DNA from: an uncultured Eubacterium sp.
Lineage (GTDB): Bacteria; Bacillota; Clostridia; Lachnospirales; Lachnospiraceae
NCBI GenBank assembly: GCA_934351445.1
Contig: CAKRIZ010000003.1
Coordinates: forward strand, 1-64,000
DNA length: 64,000 nucleotides
Direction: 5' to 3'
The notes under the pieces were generated by a model. That model worked only from the letters and a program-made list of their open reading frames with translations, was not told the DNA's origin and ran no database searches. A program made the position numbers and the translations under genes. Positions within the stretch are counted from its first letter, which is position 1, and each line of letters opens with the position of its first letter. Below are positions 52,765 through 64,000 of this stretch, piece by piece.

Positions 52765-53853
52765 ATGATGAAAAAAGACTGGATGCACCGTGTGTATAGC
52801 TGTCTGCTGATGCTGGGCTGTCTGCTCGTGCTGGCGGCTGTGCCGGCACAGGCGGCGGTAGTTTATAGTGATACGCAGATACGCGCTGCGATGGACCGCG
52901 CATTTGAAAATGGGGATCCGCAGGTAAATCTCACGATAGAGCGTACATTTGCGGTCGGTGAATATGATGCGAAGCGCGAGGCAGAGAATTATGCCCAGGA
53001 ACTGGTTTCCATGCTGGAGCAGGCTGCGCTTAAGAATGGCAGACTCATGTGCGGTACGAGCTACACGTACACGATAGCGGGTGATCACGGCAGTGTTACT
53101 TACAATTTCGATATTTCCTCACAGTTTACCAAGAAGGTTACTGTCGTAAAATCAGAAAAAGATGCCTATAAGCATGCGCTGAAGGCATTGAAACGGCACG
53201 ATTATAAAACGAGCTTTTATGCAGACGGTGCATTGTATTATGAGACATTTGTATTGGCATTGCAGCATCATCCGGAATATAATTATAATCTGGTCATCTG
53301 GAAGAGTACCGACGGAACATTTGGTTACCGGGCAGGTAATGACCTGAGTGCGGCGCAGATCATGGGTAAAATAAAGCAGGCGAATGCAAAGGCAGACGCG
53401 ATTATCCGCCGGATTATCAAGGACGGAATGACGCGCAGACAGAAGATGCGTGCGATACATAATTATCTGGTGAAAAACTGTGCTTATGATGAGTCGGCAC
53501 GTGAATATGGTTATGACGATGCGTATACGGCATACGGATGTCTGGTGAAAAAGACTGCCGTTTGTCAGGGTTATGCGGGGGCATTTAATCTGTTGGCAGC
53601 CAAAGCAGGCATCTGTTCAATCGCCGTGCCGGGTGAAGCCGGTGGCGGATCACATGCGTGGAATTATGTGAAAGACGGAAACAACTATCGCTATATCGAT
53701 GTGACCTGGGATGATCCGGTGCCGGATCAGGGCTCGAAGGCTGCCGTGAAACAGACTTATTTTTACCGGACACAGGCACAGTTGGAACTGACTCATACGT
53801 GGGATAAGGTAGAGAATGCGAAGAAATATGTAGATTACGCAGCAGCTTTATAA
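52765..53853 (+). CDS. Secreted transglutaminase-like protein
   Basis: This 362-residue protein has a signal peptide (1-30, ending AQAA). The C-terminal half is a transglutaminase-like domain with catalytic Cys267 (KTAVCQGYAGAF), His297 (GGGSHAWNYV) and Asp312 (YIDVTWDD). Such domains act as proteases or crosslinking enzymes; the substrate is likely extracellular. TGGAGA precedes ATG 52765 (ATG 52768 is next). A 12-bp palindrome AGAACCGGTTCT (52724-52735) lies upstream and could be an operator. Confidence 0.88.
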   Translation: MMKKDWMHRVYSCLLMLGCLLVLAAVPAQAAVVYSDTQIRAAMDRAFENGDPQVNLTIERTFAVGEYDAKREAENYAQELVSMLEQAALKNGRLMCGTSYTYTIAGDHGSVTYNFDISSQFTKKVTVVKSEKDAYKHALKALKRHDYKTSFYADGALYYETFVLALQHHPEYNYNLVIWKSTDGTFGYRAGNDLSAAQIMGKIKQANAKADAIIRRIIKDGMTRRQKMRAIHNYLVKNCAYDESAREYGYDDAYTAYGCLVKKTAVCQGYAGAFNLLAAKAGICSIAVPGEAGGGSHAWNYVKDGNNYRYIDVTWDDPVPDQGSKAAVKQTYFYRTQAQLELTHTWDKVENAKKYVDYAAAL

Positions 53854-53935
53854 AACTTCGTGTCACCGGTTTTTGTAGAGTCGGAGGAAATTTATTTCCG
53901 GGAATACATAACAGATGAAAGGGAGAATACTACTT

Positions 53936-56900
53936 ATGAAAAAACAGCTTACAGCACTTGTTTTATGTATTTGTATGGTATTGTCGGTGTTACCGTTTAC
54001 GGGTACACAGACAGCGCAGGCAGCTGCTGAGGAAACGAGCAGTGTTGGCGCAAGCAATATTAGCATCGGAGACTATATCAGTCTGGGAACCTATAACGGG
54101 CAGCCAATCTTGTGGCGCTGCGTCGATATAGATGAGCTGGGACCGCTGATGCTCTCCGATCAGGTACTGGCAACGATGGCTTATGATGCCAAAACAAGCG
54201 AAAACAGCGCTACACGTTCACACAGCCGCAACTTAAAGCGCGGGACGTATGGCTCAAACCAATGGCGTGACAGCAATATGCGTTCGTGGCTGAATTCCAA
54301 GGCTGAAGCCGGGAAGGTGGACTGGCTTTGCGGAAACCCTCCAAAGAGCGGTTTTGTAGGAGAGAATCCATATGATCAGGCAGCGGGCTTCTTAAACGGC
54401 TTTCAAGAGGACGAGATCGCAGCGATTAAAGCAGTAACCCAGCGTTCGATCGTATCCCATCCGGAATATAATGCAGGAATGATCGAAGGCCAGGGGGCAG
54501 ATCTGCCTTATGACACAAATATAGCATCAGCCGCTAACGGATTTGATCAGGCCTACTATGAGAACGTTACAGATAAAGTATTCTTAATGGACGTAAAGCA
54601 GATAAACAAGGTTTATCAAAATAACAGTCAGCTTGGAGGCAGTTATCATATTGCTTATAAGGACGGTATAAGATGGCCTTACTGGCTGCGGACTCCGGTA
54701 ACGGATTGTAACCACGATATGCGCTATGTGGAAACCGATGGGAGAATCGACAGAACCTGGCCTTATTTAGGGTTTTATGGTGTTCGTCCGGCGTTTTATC
54801 TGGATACGCAATATTATCAGGTGACCGGTGGAAACGGTACGGCTGATTCCCCTTACCGCGGTGCAGCAGTAAACAAACCGGAGGAAAACTTTATAGTTTC
54901 CGGAGACGGACCGACAGCGGGGCAGGAGTGGGATGTCCCTCTTGATAAAACGATGCAGCTATATCTGGGACCGAATTATTCTAAAAGCAAGAAATACGAA
55001 TCTACCACGATACCTATCCAGGTCATCCAGAAGACGCGCAGCGATAATGAGAATATGGTTGTCGTCATCTGCGGCGAAGGTTATACAAAGGGACAGCAGA
55101 GACAATTTGTTGCAGATGCCAAACGGCTATGGGATGGCGCGATGCAGTATGAGCCATATAAGACGTACAAGGACCGTTTCAATGTATACGCATTATGTAC
55201 GGCATCGGATAAAACGTACAGAGATCAATCCGGTTATGACAGCACATTTTTTGATGTGCTGGGACAGAATATATCCGTGAACGGAAGTACATGGAAAAAT
55301 CATATTTTTGAACGATGCATCGGACCGGCATTTATCGAGAAAGTGCATGATGCCCATATTCCGCAACAGACAGATCCGAATGTAGATGGAGATTATGAAA
55401 AGTATAAATATGTACATGACTACATCAGCCAGTTCGTACTTCTGGTCAATTCTGCAAAGGATTTTGGTGGGGCATCCAACAATCTTGAATCCGGATTCCA
55501 TTATATTGTCAGCCCTGCATACAGCTCGCGTGCAGTCAAAACGTTTACGCATGAGCTTGGTCATGGGCTGTTGTGGCTCGGAGACGAGTATAACAGCGGA
55601 TCTTTTATGGGAGAAGCGGCTGAAAGGACCTCGCTAAACAGAACGGTAATCAGCAATCCTGAACAGGTAAAATGGAAGCAGCTGCTGGGCTTCCGGAAGA
55701 CATACAGTGTTCCGCATACAGATTATGATACGGATAAGATTTACAATTCCAGCCGTGAATGTATGATGCGTTGGACAGATTATGATTTCTGTGAGGTATG
55801 TAAGCTTCAGGGAAATAAGCGGATGAGTCAGTTGGTCACAGATGGACCGGATCTCTATGTGGCAGAACCGGAAGTGACAAAGTACACAGGTGCATATACG
55901 AAGCTTTCAGATTTTAGCGATGCAACCGGTTCGGGTTATACAAAATTTGATGCAGACAAAAAGTCACGCCTTTTGACAGGGGCAGGTAAAATTGCTTTTC
56001 GACCGACAGAGATGAAGGGGCAGGAGATTGAGCTGCGTACGATCGTGCAGAACCTATCCGATACAAAGCTCAGTCAGGTGACATTACAGGTATGGGTAAA
56101 CCATGCGGATGGAACAATTGCTACTGCTAATGGTCAGCCTGTAGCAGCGTCAGAGACGTTCAAGATTCCGCTTTGGACGGATAAGAGCAAATTCCGCCCG
56201 AAGGGAACCTTGGAATATCATGGAAGTGATTTTGATTCCGGTTTGAAAAACTGTTCCCTCTTATATACCATCCCGTCTAATGCAGATCTGAAAACCGGCG
56301 ATACAGTCGGATATGCAGTGAGGGATGAGCAGGGCAAGGTTCTTGCTTACGAAGGAACGCTTCCGGACAAAGGTCAGGATCTCTTGCCGACGCCGAAGCC
56401 TGCAAAGAGTTATACAGTTACTTTTTGTTATAATGACGGAAGAACAAATACAACAAAAACGACCGGAATCAATGGAAAACTCGCTGATCTTCCGGCACCG
56501 AACCGTAAAGACTATGTGTTTGACGGATGGTATACGGCAAATGGCACAGGCGGTGAAAAAGTTGATTTAACAAGAACATACGACAGCGATACGACGTTGT
56601 TTGCAAGATGGAATGAATATATCGCACCTTCACCCGCTGTTAAGAAAACGCCGTCCATTCTGTTGACAGCAAGCCAGCATACAGTGACCGAAGGTGAACA
56701 GGTCGTGTTAAGTGTCAGAGAAACATCCGGATTTGGCGTGGACTTGAGAGGAGTCACTTACACAGCCGATCCTCATGTGTCAATATCCGGGTCTGGATCT
56801 GTTCAGACAATCAGGCTTGGCACAGCCGGTAGGTATACATTTACTGCGCATTATTCCGGTGATAATGAGAAATATCTTGCGTCCGACAGTAACAGTGTTA

Positions 56901-58411
56901 CCGTAACCGTAACGAAAAAAGCGGATATTAGCGGAGAAGCCAGTTATACAGTTACTTTTTGTTATAATGACGGAAGAATAAATACAACAAAAACGACCGG
57001 AATCAATGGAAAGCTCGGCGATCTTCCGGCACCGGCCCGTGAAGGCTATGTGTTTGACGGATGGTATACGACAGATGGCACAGGCGGTGAAAAGGTTGAT
57101 TTAACAAGAACATACGACAGAGATACGATGTTGTTTGCAAGATGGAGTGAATATATTGCACCTTCGCCCACAGTTAAGAAAACGCCGACCATTCTGTTGA
57201 CAGCAAGCCCGCATACAGTGACCGAAGGTGAACAGGTCGTGTTAAGTGTCAGAGAAACATCCGGATTTGGCGTGGACTTGAGAGGAGTCACTTACACAGC
57301 CGATCCTCATGTGTCAATATCCGGGTCTGGATCTGTTCAGACAATCAGGCTTGGCACAGCCGGTAGGTATACATTTACTGCGCATTATTCCGGTGATAAT
57401 GAGAAATATCTTGCGTCCGACAGTAACAGTGTTACCGTAACCGTAACGAAAAAAGCGGATATTAGCGGAGGAACCCCGTCAGGAGGCGGTGCGGCAGCAG
57501 GAGGAGCCCCCGCAGGAGGCGGTGCAGCCACAGGAAATACATCTGCAACAATTACGCCGGACATCAAGGATGCGGATGGAACGACTGCTGACATAGTGCA
57601 AGATAAGACAGGAATGCTCACAGCAAAAGTGCAGCTTAGTGAAAAGGCGATCGCAAATGCTGAACAATCAGGTGAAGCAGTCAAACTTCCAGTTGAAGTA
57701 AAGGCAGGTAAAAATATAGAATCTGCATCCACTGTGACCATCAATCTTCCGGAGCGCGCAGGGAAAACGAAAGTAAAGATTCCGGTAAAAAATATGACCA
57801 CAGGTACAGTCGCAGTGCTTGTCAAAGCCGATGGCACTGAGGAAATTGTGAAGAAATCAGTGGCTGCAAAAGATGGGGTTCAGCTGATCGTGGACGAAGA
57901 CACTACAGTGAAGCTCGTAGATAAGGCGAAAAACTTTAAGGATACCAAAAAACATTGGGCGAAGGATTCTATTGATTTTGTAAGTGCACGCGGACTGATG
58001 AATGGAAAGAGCAGTACGGCTTTTGCACCGGAAGCAAAAATTACCCGGGCACAGATATGGACGATTCTCGCACGATGGGATGACGTAGACCTGACAGGTG
58101 GAAAGAAGTGGTACAGCAAAGCACGTGCATGGGCTAAAAGCCAGGGAATTACGGGCGGCAGCAGACCAAATGCTGTGATGACGAGAGCCGAGGTGATTAC
58201 AATGCTATGGCGTGCGCAAGGAAAACCGGCAGCAGAGCAAGAGACAGCTTTTAAAGATGTTTCTGCTGATGAATACTATGCACGGGCAGTGGCGTGGGCC
58301 AAAGAGAAGGGTATCACACAAGCGAATAACAAAGGACGATTCAATCCGGATGCTGCCTGCACAAGAGCGGAAACAGCCGCATTCCTGTATCGAATGTCGT
58401 TGAGTGAATAA
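53936..58411 (+). CDS. SLH-anchored M64-type metallopeptidase (IgA-peptidase-like)
   Basis: This 1491-residue surface protein has a signal peptide (1-27). A DUF6273-like domain (about 38-300) is followed by an M64-type peptidase (about 345-680) with the zinc site HELGH at 539-543 and the downstream DEY at 550-552. Two tandem units then each hold an InlB/Flg_new beta-repeat (FDGWYT) and an Ig-like domain (about 825-1180). A Gly/Ala/Pro linker (about 1180-1208), an adaptor domain and three SLH repeats (about 1332-1490) complete it. SLH domains hold the protein to pyruvylated wall polymer. M64 is the family of the Clostridium ramosum IgA protease, so cleavage of host immunoglobulin is possible but unproven. 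Confidence 0.88.
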   Translation: MKKQLTALVLCICMVLSVLPFTGTQTAQAAAEETSSVGASNISIGDYISLGTYNGQPILWRCVDIDELGPLMLSDQVLATMAYDAKTSENSATRSHSRNLKRGTYGSNQWRDSNMRSWLNSKAEAGKVDWLCGNPPKSGFVGENPYDQAAGFLNGFQEDEIAAIKAVTQRSIVSHPEYNAGMIEGQGADLPYDTNIASAANGFDQAYYENVTDKVFLMDVKQINKVYQNNSQLGGSYHIAYKDGIRWPYWLRTPVTDCNHDMRYVETDGRIDRTWPYLGFYGVRPAFYLDTQYYQVTGGNGTADSPYRGAAVNKPEENFIVSGDGPTAGQEWDVPLDKTMQLYLGPNYSKSKKYESTTIPIQVIQKTRSDNENMVVVICGEGYTKGQQRQFVADAKRLWDGAMQYEPYKTYKDRFNVYALCTASDKTYRDQSGYDSTFFDVLGQNISVNGSTWKNHIFERCIGPAFIEKVHDAHIPQQTDPNVDGDYEKYKYVHDYISQFVLLVNSAKDFGGASNNLESGFHYIVSPAYSSRAVKTFTHELGHGLLWLGDEYNSGSFMGEAAERTSLNRTVISNPEQVKWKQLLGFRKTYSVPHTDYDTDKIYNSSRECMMRWTDYDFCEVCKLQGNKRMSQLVTDGPDLYVAEPEVTKYTGAYTKLSDFSDATGSGYTKFDADKKSRLLTGAGKIAFRPTEMKGQEIELRTIVQNLSDTKLSQVTLQVWVNHADGTIATANGQPVAASETFKIPLWTDKSKFRPKGTLEYHGSDFDSGLKNCSLLYTIPSNADLKTGDTVGYAVRDEQGKVLAYEGTLPDKGQDLLPTPKPAKSYTVTFCYNDGRTNTTKTTGINGKLADLPAPNRKDYVFDGWYTANGTGGEKVDLTRTYDSDTTLFARWNEYIAPSPAVKKTPSILLTASQHTVTEGEQVVLSVRETSGFGVDLRGVTYTADPHVSISGSGSVQTIRLGTAGRYTFTAHYSGDNEKYLASDSNSVTVTVTKKADISGEASYTVTFCYNDGRINTTKTTGINGKLGDLPAPAREGYVFDGWYTTDGTGGEKVDLTRTYDRDTMLFARWSEYIAPSPTVKKTPTILLTASPHTVTEGEQVVLSVRETSGFGVDLRGVTYTADPHVSISGSGSVQTIRLGTAGRYTFTAHYSGDNEKYLASDSNSVTVTVTKKADISGGTPSGGGAAAGGAPAGGGAATGNTSATITPDIKDADGTTADIVQDKTGMLTAKVQLSEKAIANAEQSGEAVKLPVEVKAGKNIESASTVTINLPERAGKTKVKIPVKNMTTGTVAVLVKADGTEEIVKKSVAAKDGVQLIVDEDTTVKLVDKAKNFKDTKKHWAKDSIDFVSARGLMNGKSSTAFAPEAKITRAQIWTILARWDDVDLTGGKKWYSKARAWAKSQGITGGSRPNAVMTRAEVITMLWRAQGKPAAEQETAFKDVSADEYYARAVAWAKEKGITQANNKGRFNPDAACTRAETAAFLYRMSLSE
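56408..57470 (+). repeat. Two tandem coding repeats, 534-bp period
   Basis: Units start at 56408 and 56942. The last 260 bp of each (56677-56936 and 57211-57470) are identical, while the first part differs at scattered positions. This suggests recent duplication or gene conversion; copy number may vary between strains. Confidence 0.93.
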
Positions 58412-58552
58412 ACGGTTTATATGTACCACCTGGTATAAAGATAGCAGGAAGGAGATGCCGGATTTGAAAAGAACTGCAAAAAGCATTTCAAGAAATGCGT
58501 GAGGTAATGCGTGCAAACAGGTAAAGCTTAATTTAATCAAAAAAGAAAAATG

Positions 58553-58588
58553 GACGATACGGAGAAATCTGTATCGTTTATTTTTTAC
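58553..58588 (+). terminator. Intrinsic terminator after the surface peptidase gene
   Basis: ACGATAC (58554-58560) / GTATCGT (58571-58577) with a 10-nt loop is followed by TTATTTTTT. The rest of the 631-bp gap to uvrB holds the repeat element (58747-58889) and the SOS promoter; 58412-58552 and 58589-58746 show no gene that I can support. Confidence 0.8.
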
Positions 58589-58746
58589 TCTGTACTATTA
58601 ATATAATTTCCAAAAAACAAAAAAGGAACAGTATATAACGGAAAAATCTCCAAATAAACGAATTCATGTTGGCTATAAGAAGAGCAAAACATATAATAAA
58701 GGTGGAGGTGTATAAGGATGTTAGTAAAAGTAAGTGTTGAAAATTT

Positions 58747-58889
58747 GTAACTGTTCAGAAGGTAGTATCCGCGAGGTGTTTTTGGCATGTTTTTTGCCAA
58801 AAGCCCGAGGCATACAAGGCAAAATGCCATCACCGAAGGTGATTTGGAATGGATTTCGCATCGTAACTGTGAGGGTACTGAACAGTTAC
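58747..58889. repeat. 143-bp intergenic element with 12-bp terminal inverted repeats, copy 1
   Basis: GTAACTGTTCAG (58747-58758) is mirrored by CTGAACAGTTAC (58878-58889). The interior has a GCAAAAT core (58819-58853) with the hairpin ATCACC-GAA-GGTGAT, and another hairpin TTTTTGGCA/TGCCAAAA near 58780-58805. The right-end 28 bp also occur at 29484-29511. A related copy is at 61054-61203. It has no coding capacity, as expected for a MITE or REP-like element. Confidence 0.85.
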
Positions 58890-58917
58890 TATATTCCTTT
58901 TTTGATACAAATAATAA

Positions 58918-58967
58918 GAACGGATGTTCTTGATTGGATAGACAAAGTCTATTTTTTGTAGTAAAAT
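58918..58967 (+). promoter_or_regulatory. LexA (DinR) box and promoter of uvrBA
   Basis: GAACGGATGTTC (58918-58929) fits the Firmicute SOS box (GAAC-N4-GTTC). It lies just upstream of a promoter TAGACA (58939-58944), 17 bp, TAAAAT (58962-58967). DNA damage should induce the uvrB-uvrA unit through LexA cleavage. Confidence 0.85.
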
Positions 58968-59042
58968 TGAGCATGTAAGAGTAACAATCAGTTGGCTTAT
59001 AGAAGTCGATTTTACTATAAATTTCAGGAAGGAGAGGGCATT

Positions 59043-61052
59043 ATGGAGTTTAAATTACATGCCCCATACGAGCCGACCGGCGACCAGCCACAGGCAATAA
59101 AAGCCTTAGTAGACGGGTTCAAAGAAGGCAATCAGTTCGAGACGCTGCTCGGCGTGACCGGCTCGGGTAAGACATTTACGATGGCAAATGTGATTCAGAA
59201 GCTGAATAAGCCGACATTGATTATCGCGCACAACAAGACGCTGGCGGCACAGCTATACGGTGAGTTTAAGGAATTTTTCCCGGAAAATGCGGTAGAATAT
59301 TTTGTGTCCTACTACGATTATTACCAGCCAGAGGCGTATGTGCCGTCTTCGGATACTTATATTGCCAAGGATTCCTCAATCAATGAGGAGATCGACAAGC
59401 TGAGGCTGTCGGCGACAGCATCTCTGATCGAGCGCAAGGATGTCATTGTTGTATCGAGTGTGTCGTGTATCTATGGACTGGGCAGCCCGGAGGATCTGTT
59501 TTCCATGATGGTATCACTGCGGCCGGGCATGGAAGTTGACCGTGATGATGTGCTGCGTGCGCTGGTAGATATCCAGTATACGAGAAATGAGATGGATTTT
59601 CACCGCGGTACGTTCCGTGTACACGGTGATGTCGTAGAGATCTTTCCGGCAAACAACAGTGAGCGTGCGATCCGTGTCGAGTTTTTCGGAGATGAGATCG
59701 ACCGGATCACGGAGATCGATGTGCTGACCGGGGAGATCAAGGCGAGTCTGGAGCATGTGGCGATCTTTCCGGCTTCGCATTATGTTGTGCCAAAGGAGAA
59801 GATTCTGGCGGCATGTGACAATATAGAAAAAGAATTAGAGGAGCGTGTGCGTTATTTCAAAGGTGAGGACAAGCTGATCGAGGCCCAGCGTATCGCGGAG
59901 CGCACAAATTTTGATGTGGAGATGCTGCGTGAGACCGGATTTTGCAGCGGTATTGAGAACTATTCGAGGCATCTCGCTGGCACACCGGCAGGTGCGACAC
60001 CGCTGACGCTCATGAACTATTTTAATGATGAATTTCTGATTATTATTGACGAGTCACATATTACATTACCCCAGGTACGCGGCATGTACGCGGGTGACCG
60101 TTCCCGCAAGACGACGCTTGTGGAATATGGGTTCCGACTGCCGTCTGCACTGGACAATCGGCCACTCAATTTTGAAGAATTTGAGCAGAAAATTGACCAG
60201 ATGCTGTTTGTGTCTGCGACACCCGGAGAATATGAAGAACAGCATGAACTGCTGCGTGCAGAGCAGATTATCCGTCCGACCGGATTGCTCGATCCCAAGA
60301 TCGAGGTGCGCCCGGTTGAGGGACAGATCGATGATCTGATCGGAGAAGTCAATAAAGAGACGAAAAATGGAAATAAGGTACTCATCACAACGCTGACCAA
60401 GCGCATGGCAGAAGATCTGACTGACTATATGAAGGAAGTTGGTATCCGCGTCAAATACCTGCATTCGGATATTGATACACTGGAGCGCGCAGAGATCATC
60501 CGGGATCTGCGGCTGGATGTATTTGATGTGCTGGTCGGCATCAACCTGCTGCGGGAGGGACTCGATATTCCGGAGATCACGCTCGTGGCGATTCTCGATG
60601 CAGATAAAGAGGGATTTCTGCGTTCTGAGACTTCTCTCATACAGACGATTGGGCGCGCTGCGCGAAACAGCGATGGACATGTCATTATGTATGCGGATAA
60701 GATCACGGATTCGATGCGTGTGGCGATCGATGAGACTGAGCGCCGCCGTGCGATTCAGCAGGCATACAACGAGGAGCATGGCATTACACCGACCACCATC
60801 AAGAAGTCGGTACGTGATCTGATCGCGATCTCCAAGAAGGTCGCGCAGGAGGAACTGAATTTTGCCAAGACACCGGAATCTATGAACCGGGGCGAACTCG
60901 AAAAACTGATCAAGGAAGTCGAGAAGAAGATGAAAGCAGCCGCCGCAGACCTCAATTTCGAGGCAGCCGCCGAGCTGCGTGACCGCATGGCAGATCTGCG
61001 CAAAATGCTCGAGGACACAGAGGATAATGATCGGGCGTTGAAGAAGAAATAA
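59043..61052 (+). CDS. uvrB: Excinuclease ABC subunit B
   Basis: This 669-residue UvrB has Walker [16 protein letters not shown] near residue 37, the beta-hairpin [18 protein letters not shown], the DEXH-type DESH motif ([15 protein letters not shown]), and a C-terminal UVR motif (about 625-660) that contacts UvrC. It verifies DNA lesions in nucleotide excision repair. AAGGAG (59029-59034) supports ATG 59043; 58992 would add an unneeded extension. Confidence 0.98.
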   Translation: MEFKLHAPYEPTGDQPQAIKALVDGFKEGNQFETLLGVTGSGKTFTMANVIQKLNKPTLIIAHNKTLAAQLYGEFKEFFPENAVEYFVSYYDYYQPEAYVPSSDTYIAKDSSINEEIDKLRLSATASLIERKDVIVVSSVSCIYGLGSPEDLFSMMVSLRPGMEVDRDDVLRALVDIQYTRNEMDFHRGTFRVHGDVVEIFPANNSERAIRVEFFGDEIDRITEIDVLTGEIKASLEHVAIFPASHYVVPKEKILAACDNIEKELEERVRYFKGEDKLIEAQRIAERTNFDVEMLRETGFCSGIENYSRHLAGTPAGATPLTLMNYFNDEFLIIIDESHITLPQVRGMYAGDRSRKTTLVEYGFRLPSALDNRPLNFEEFEQKIDQMLFVSATPGEYEEQHELLRAEQIIRPTGLLDPKIEVRPVEGQIDDLIGEVNKETKNGNKVLITTLTKRMAEDLTDYMKEVGIRVKYLHSDIDTLERAEIIRDLRLDVFDVLVGINLLREGLDIPEITLVAILDADKEGFLRSETSLIQTIGRAARNSDGHVIMYADKITDSMRVAIDETERRRAIQQAYNEEHGITPTTIKKSVRDLIAISKKVAQEELNFAKTPESMNRGELEKLIKEVEKKMKAAAADLNFEAAAELRDRMADLRKMLEDTEDNDRALKKK

Positions 61053-61053
61053 T

Positions 61054-61203
61054 GTAACTGTTCAGGACAGGTCGAAGCACTTGCTGCTGAGACCGTAAGA
61101 ATATGACCCGGTCATGCAAAATCCTATCGGCGAAGCCGATTTGGAGTGGAATATTTTGCACATGAATAAGGCAAAGTTATATGAAGGGGTTCTGTGAACA
61201 GTG
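61054..61203. repeat. Intergenic element, copy 2 (degenerate)
   Basis: It begins GTAACTGTTCAG right after the uvrB stop and ends near CTGTGAACAGTG (61192-61203). The core 61116-61150 matches the core of copy 1 (GCAAAAT..ATC, GAAG, GATTTGGARTGGA), but its hairpin reads ATCGGC-GAA-GCCGAT: the stem bases change in compensating pairs compared with ATCACC-GAA-GGTGAT. Confidence 0.75.
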
Positions 61204-61435
61204 AGACTTGGTCGGCGGGAGATTACGACAGATCCTTTATGCGACCGGGGGCGCGCGGAGAACGCGTAGAGGCAAAGATATGGCGGCAGCAAAGAGACGC
61301 CGGTTTTGCGTCTGCTTTGTGCCGTGCGCGTGGGTTCAAGGGAAAGCATAAGGATTGTCGTAACTCCGCCGGACAAGTCTTGCGTCCGAGAGGTCAATAA
61401 AATAGACACAAGAATAGATATAAGAAAGGTACACC
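61204..61435. other. Gap between repeat copy 2 and uvrA
   Basis: This GC-rich stretch lies upstream of uvrA. It has an open frame from about 61194 to 61400 that starts inside the repeat and has no recognised family or good ribosome-binding site, so I do not call a gene. A small stem AGACGC/GCGTCT (about 61297-61313) is present. Nothing else was recognised. Confidence 0.5.

Positions 61436-64000
<2,565 letters not shown>

Noticed and set aside
58456..58503. 15-codon frame after the surface peptidase gene
   Set aside because: AAGGAG is directly against the ATG and the peptide is too short and featureless to support.
61194..61400. 68-codon open frame before uvrA
   Set aside because: It starts with GTG inside the degenerate repeat, has a weak start context, and shows no family resemblance.

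Overview
The window looks like chromosomal DNA of a spore-forming Lachnospiraceae-type Firmicute. The grounds are strong Shine-Dalgarno sites, TTGACA/TATAAT promoters, spore genes (a cotJ locus, a sipL-like gene, a Spo0A paralogue), a four-subunit 2-oxoacid:ferredoxin oxidoreductase, a veg gene and a LexA/DinR-type SOS box. The species cannot be fixed from the sequence. No rRNA, tRNA, CRISPR array, transposase or phage gene was recognised.

Layout. 0-2.9 kb looks like an accessory patch: the tail of a broken DUF4143-type ATPase, an XRE regulator with membrane segments, and a MATE exporter behind a structured leader with a terminator-like hairpin and an overlapping 37-codon ORF. 2.9-5.3 kb is an ECF sigma factor with two DUF4367-like partners. 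5.3-8.1 kb holds a Cys-cluster protein, a NUDIX hydrolase, a lipoprotein and an AraC regulator. 8.2-14.2 kb is a LacI-controlled monosaccharide ABC importer (permease, ATPase, permease, lipoprotein receptor). 14.4-19.8 kb has a DUF11 protein, RidA, the por operon and a dihydrouridine synthase. 19.9-25.4 kb has the cotJ genes (CotJA and CotJB fused), a Spo0A-like protein with Glu at the phospho-acceptor position, a PurF-like protein lacking its N-terminal Cys, and a Lon-like ATPase without a protease domain.

25.5-36.2 kb carries AzlCD, an OPT peptide transporter with a PqqD-like protein and dipeptidase PepD, a HAD phosphatase, a sodium:solute symporter, an SDR reductase, HPF and two XRE regulators. 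36.3-45.3 kb is mostly envelope and spore functions (ddl, murF, plsC, veg, sipL, NlpC/P60 hydrolase) plus methionine aminopeptidase. 45.5-47.1 kb is a probable c-di-GMP pair (HD-GYP and PilZ). 47.2-49.5 kb is a polar amino-acid ABC importer. Then come secA, a secreted transglutaminase-like protein, a 1491-residue SLH-anchored M64-type (IgA-peptidase-like) metallopeptidase, and uvrB-uvrA behind a LexA box; uvrA runs off the right edge.

The most unusual signals are a dispersed intergenic repeat family whose two long copies share a hairpin with compensatory base changes; a 26-bp-arm palindrome between 9-bp direct repeats; a hairpin over the sipL ribosome-binding site with a possible sigma-E promoter inside it; and the adjacent PurF-like/Lon-like pair with altered catalytic residues.
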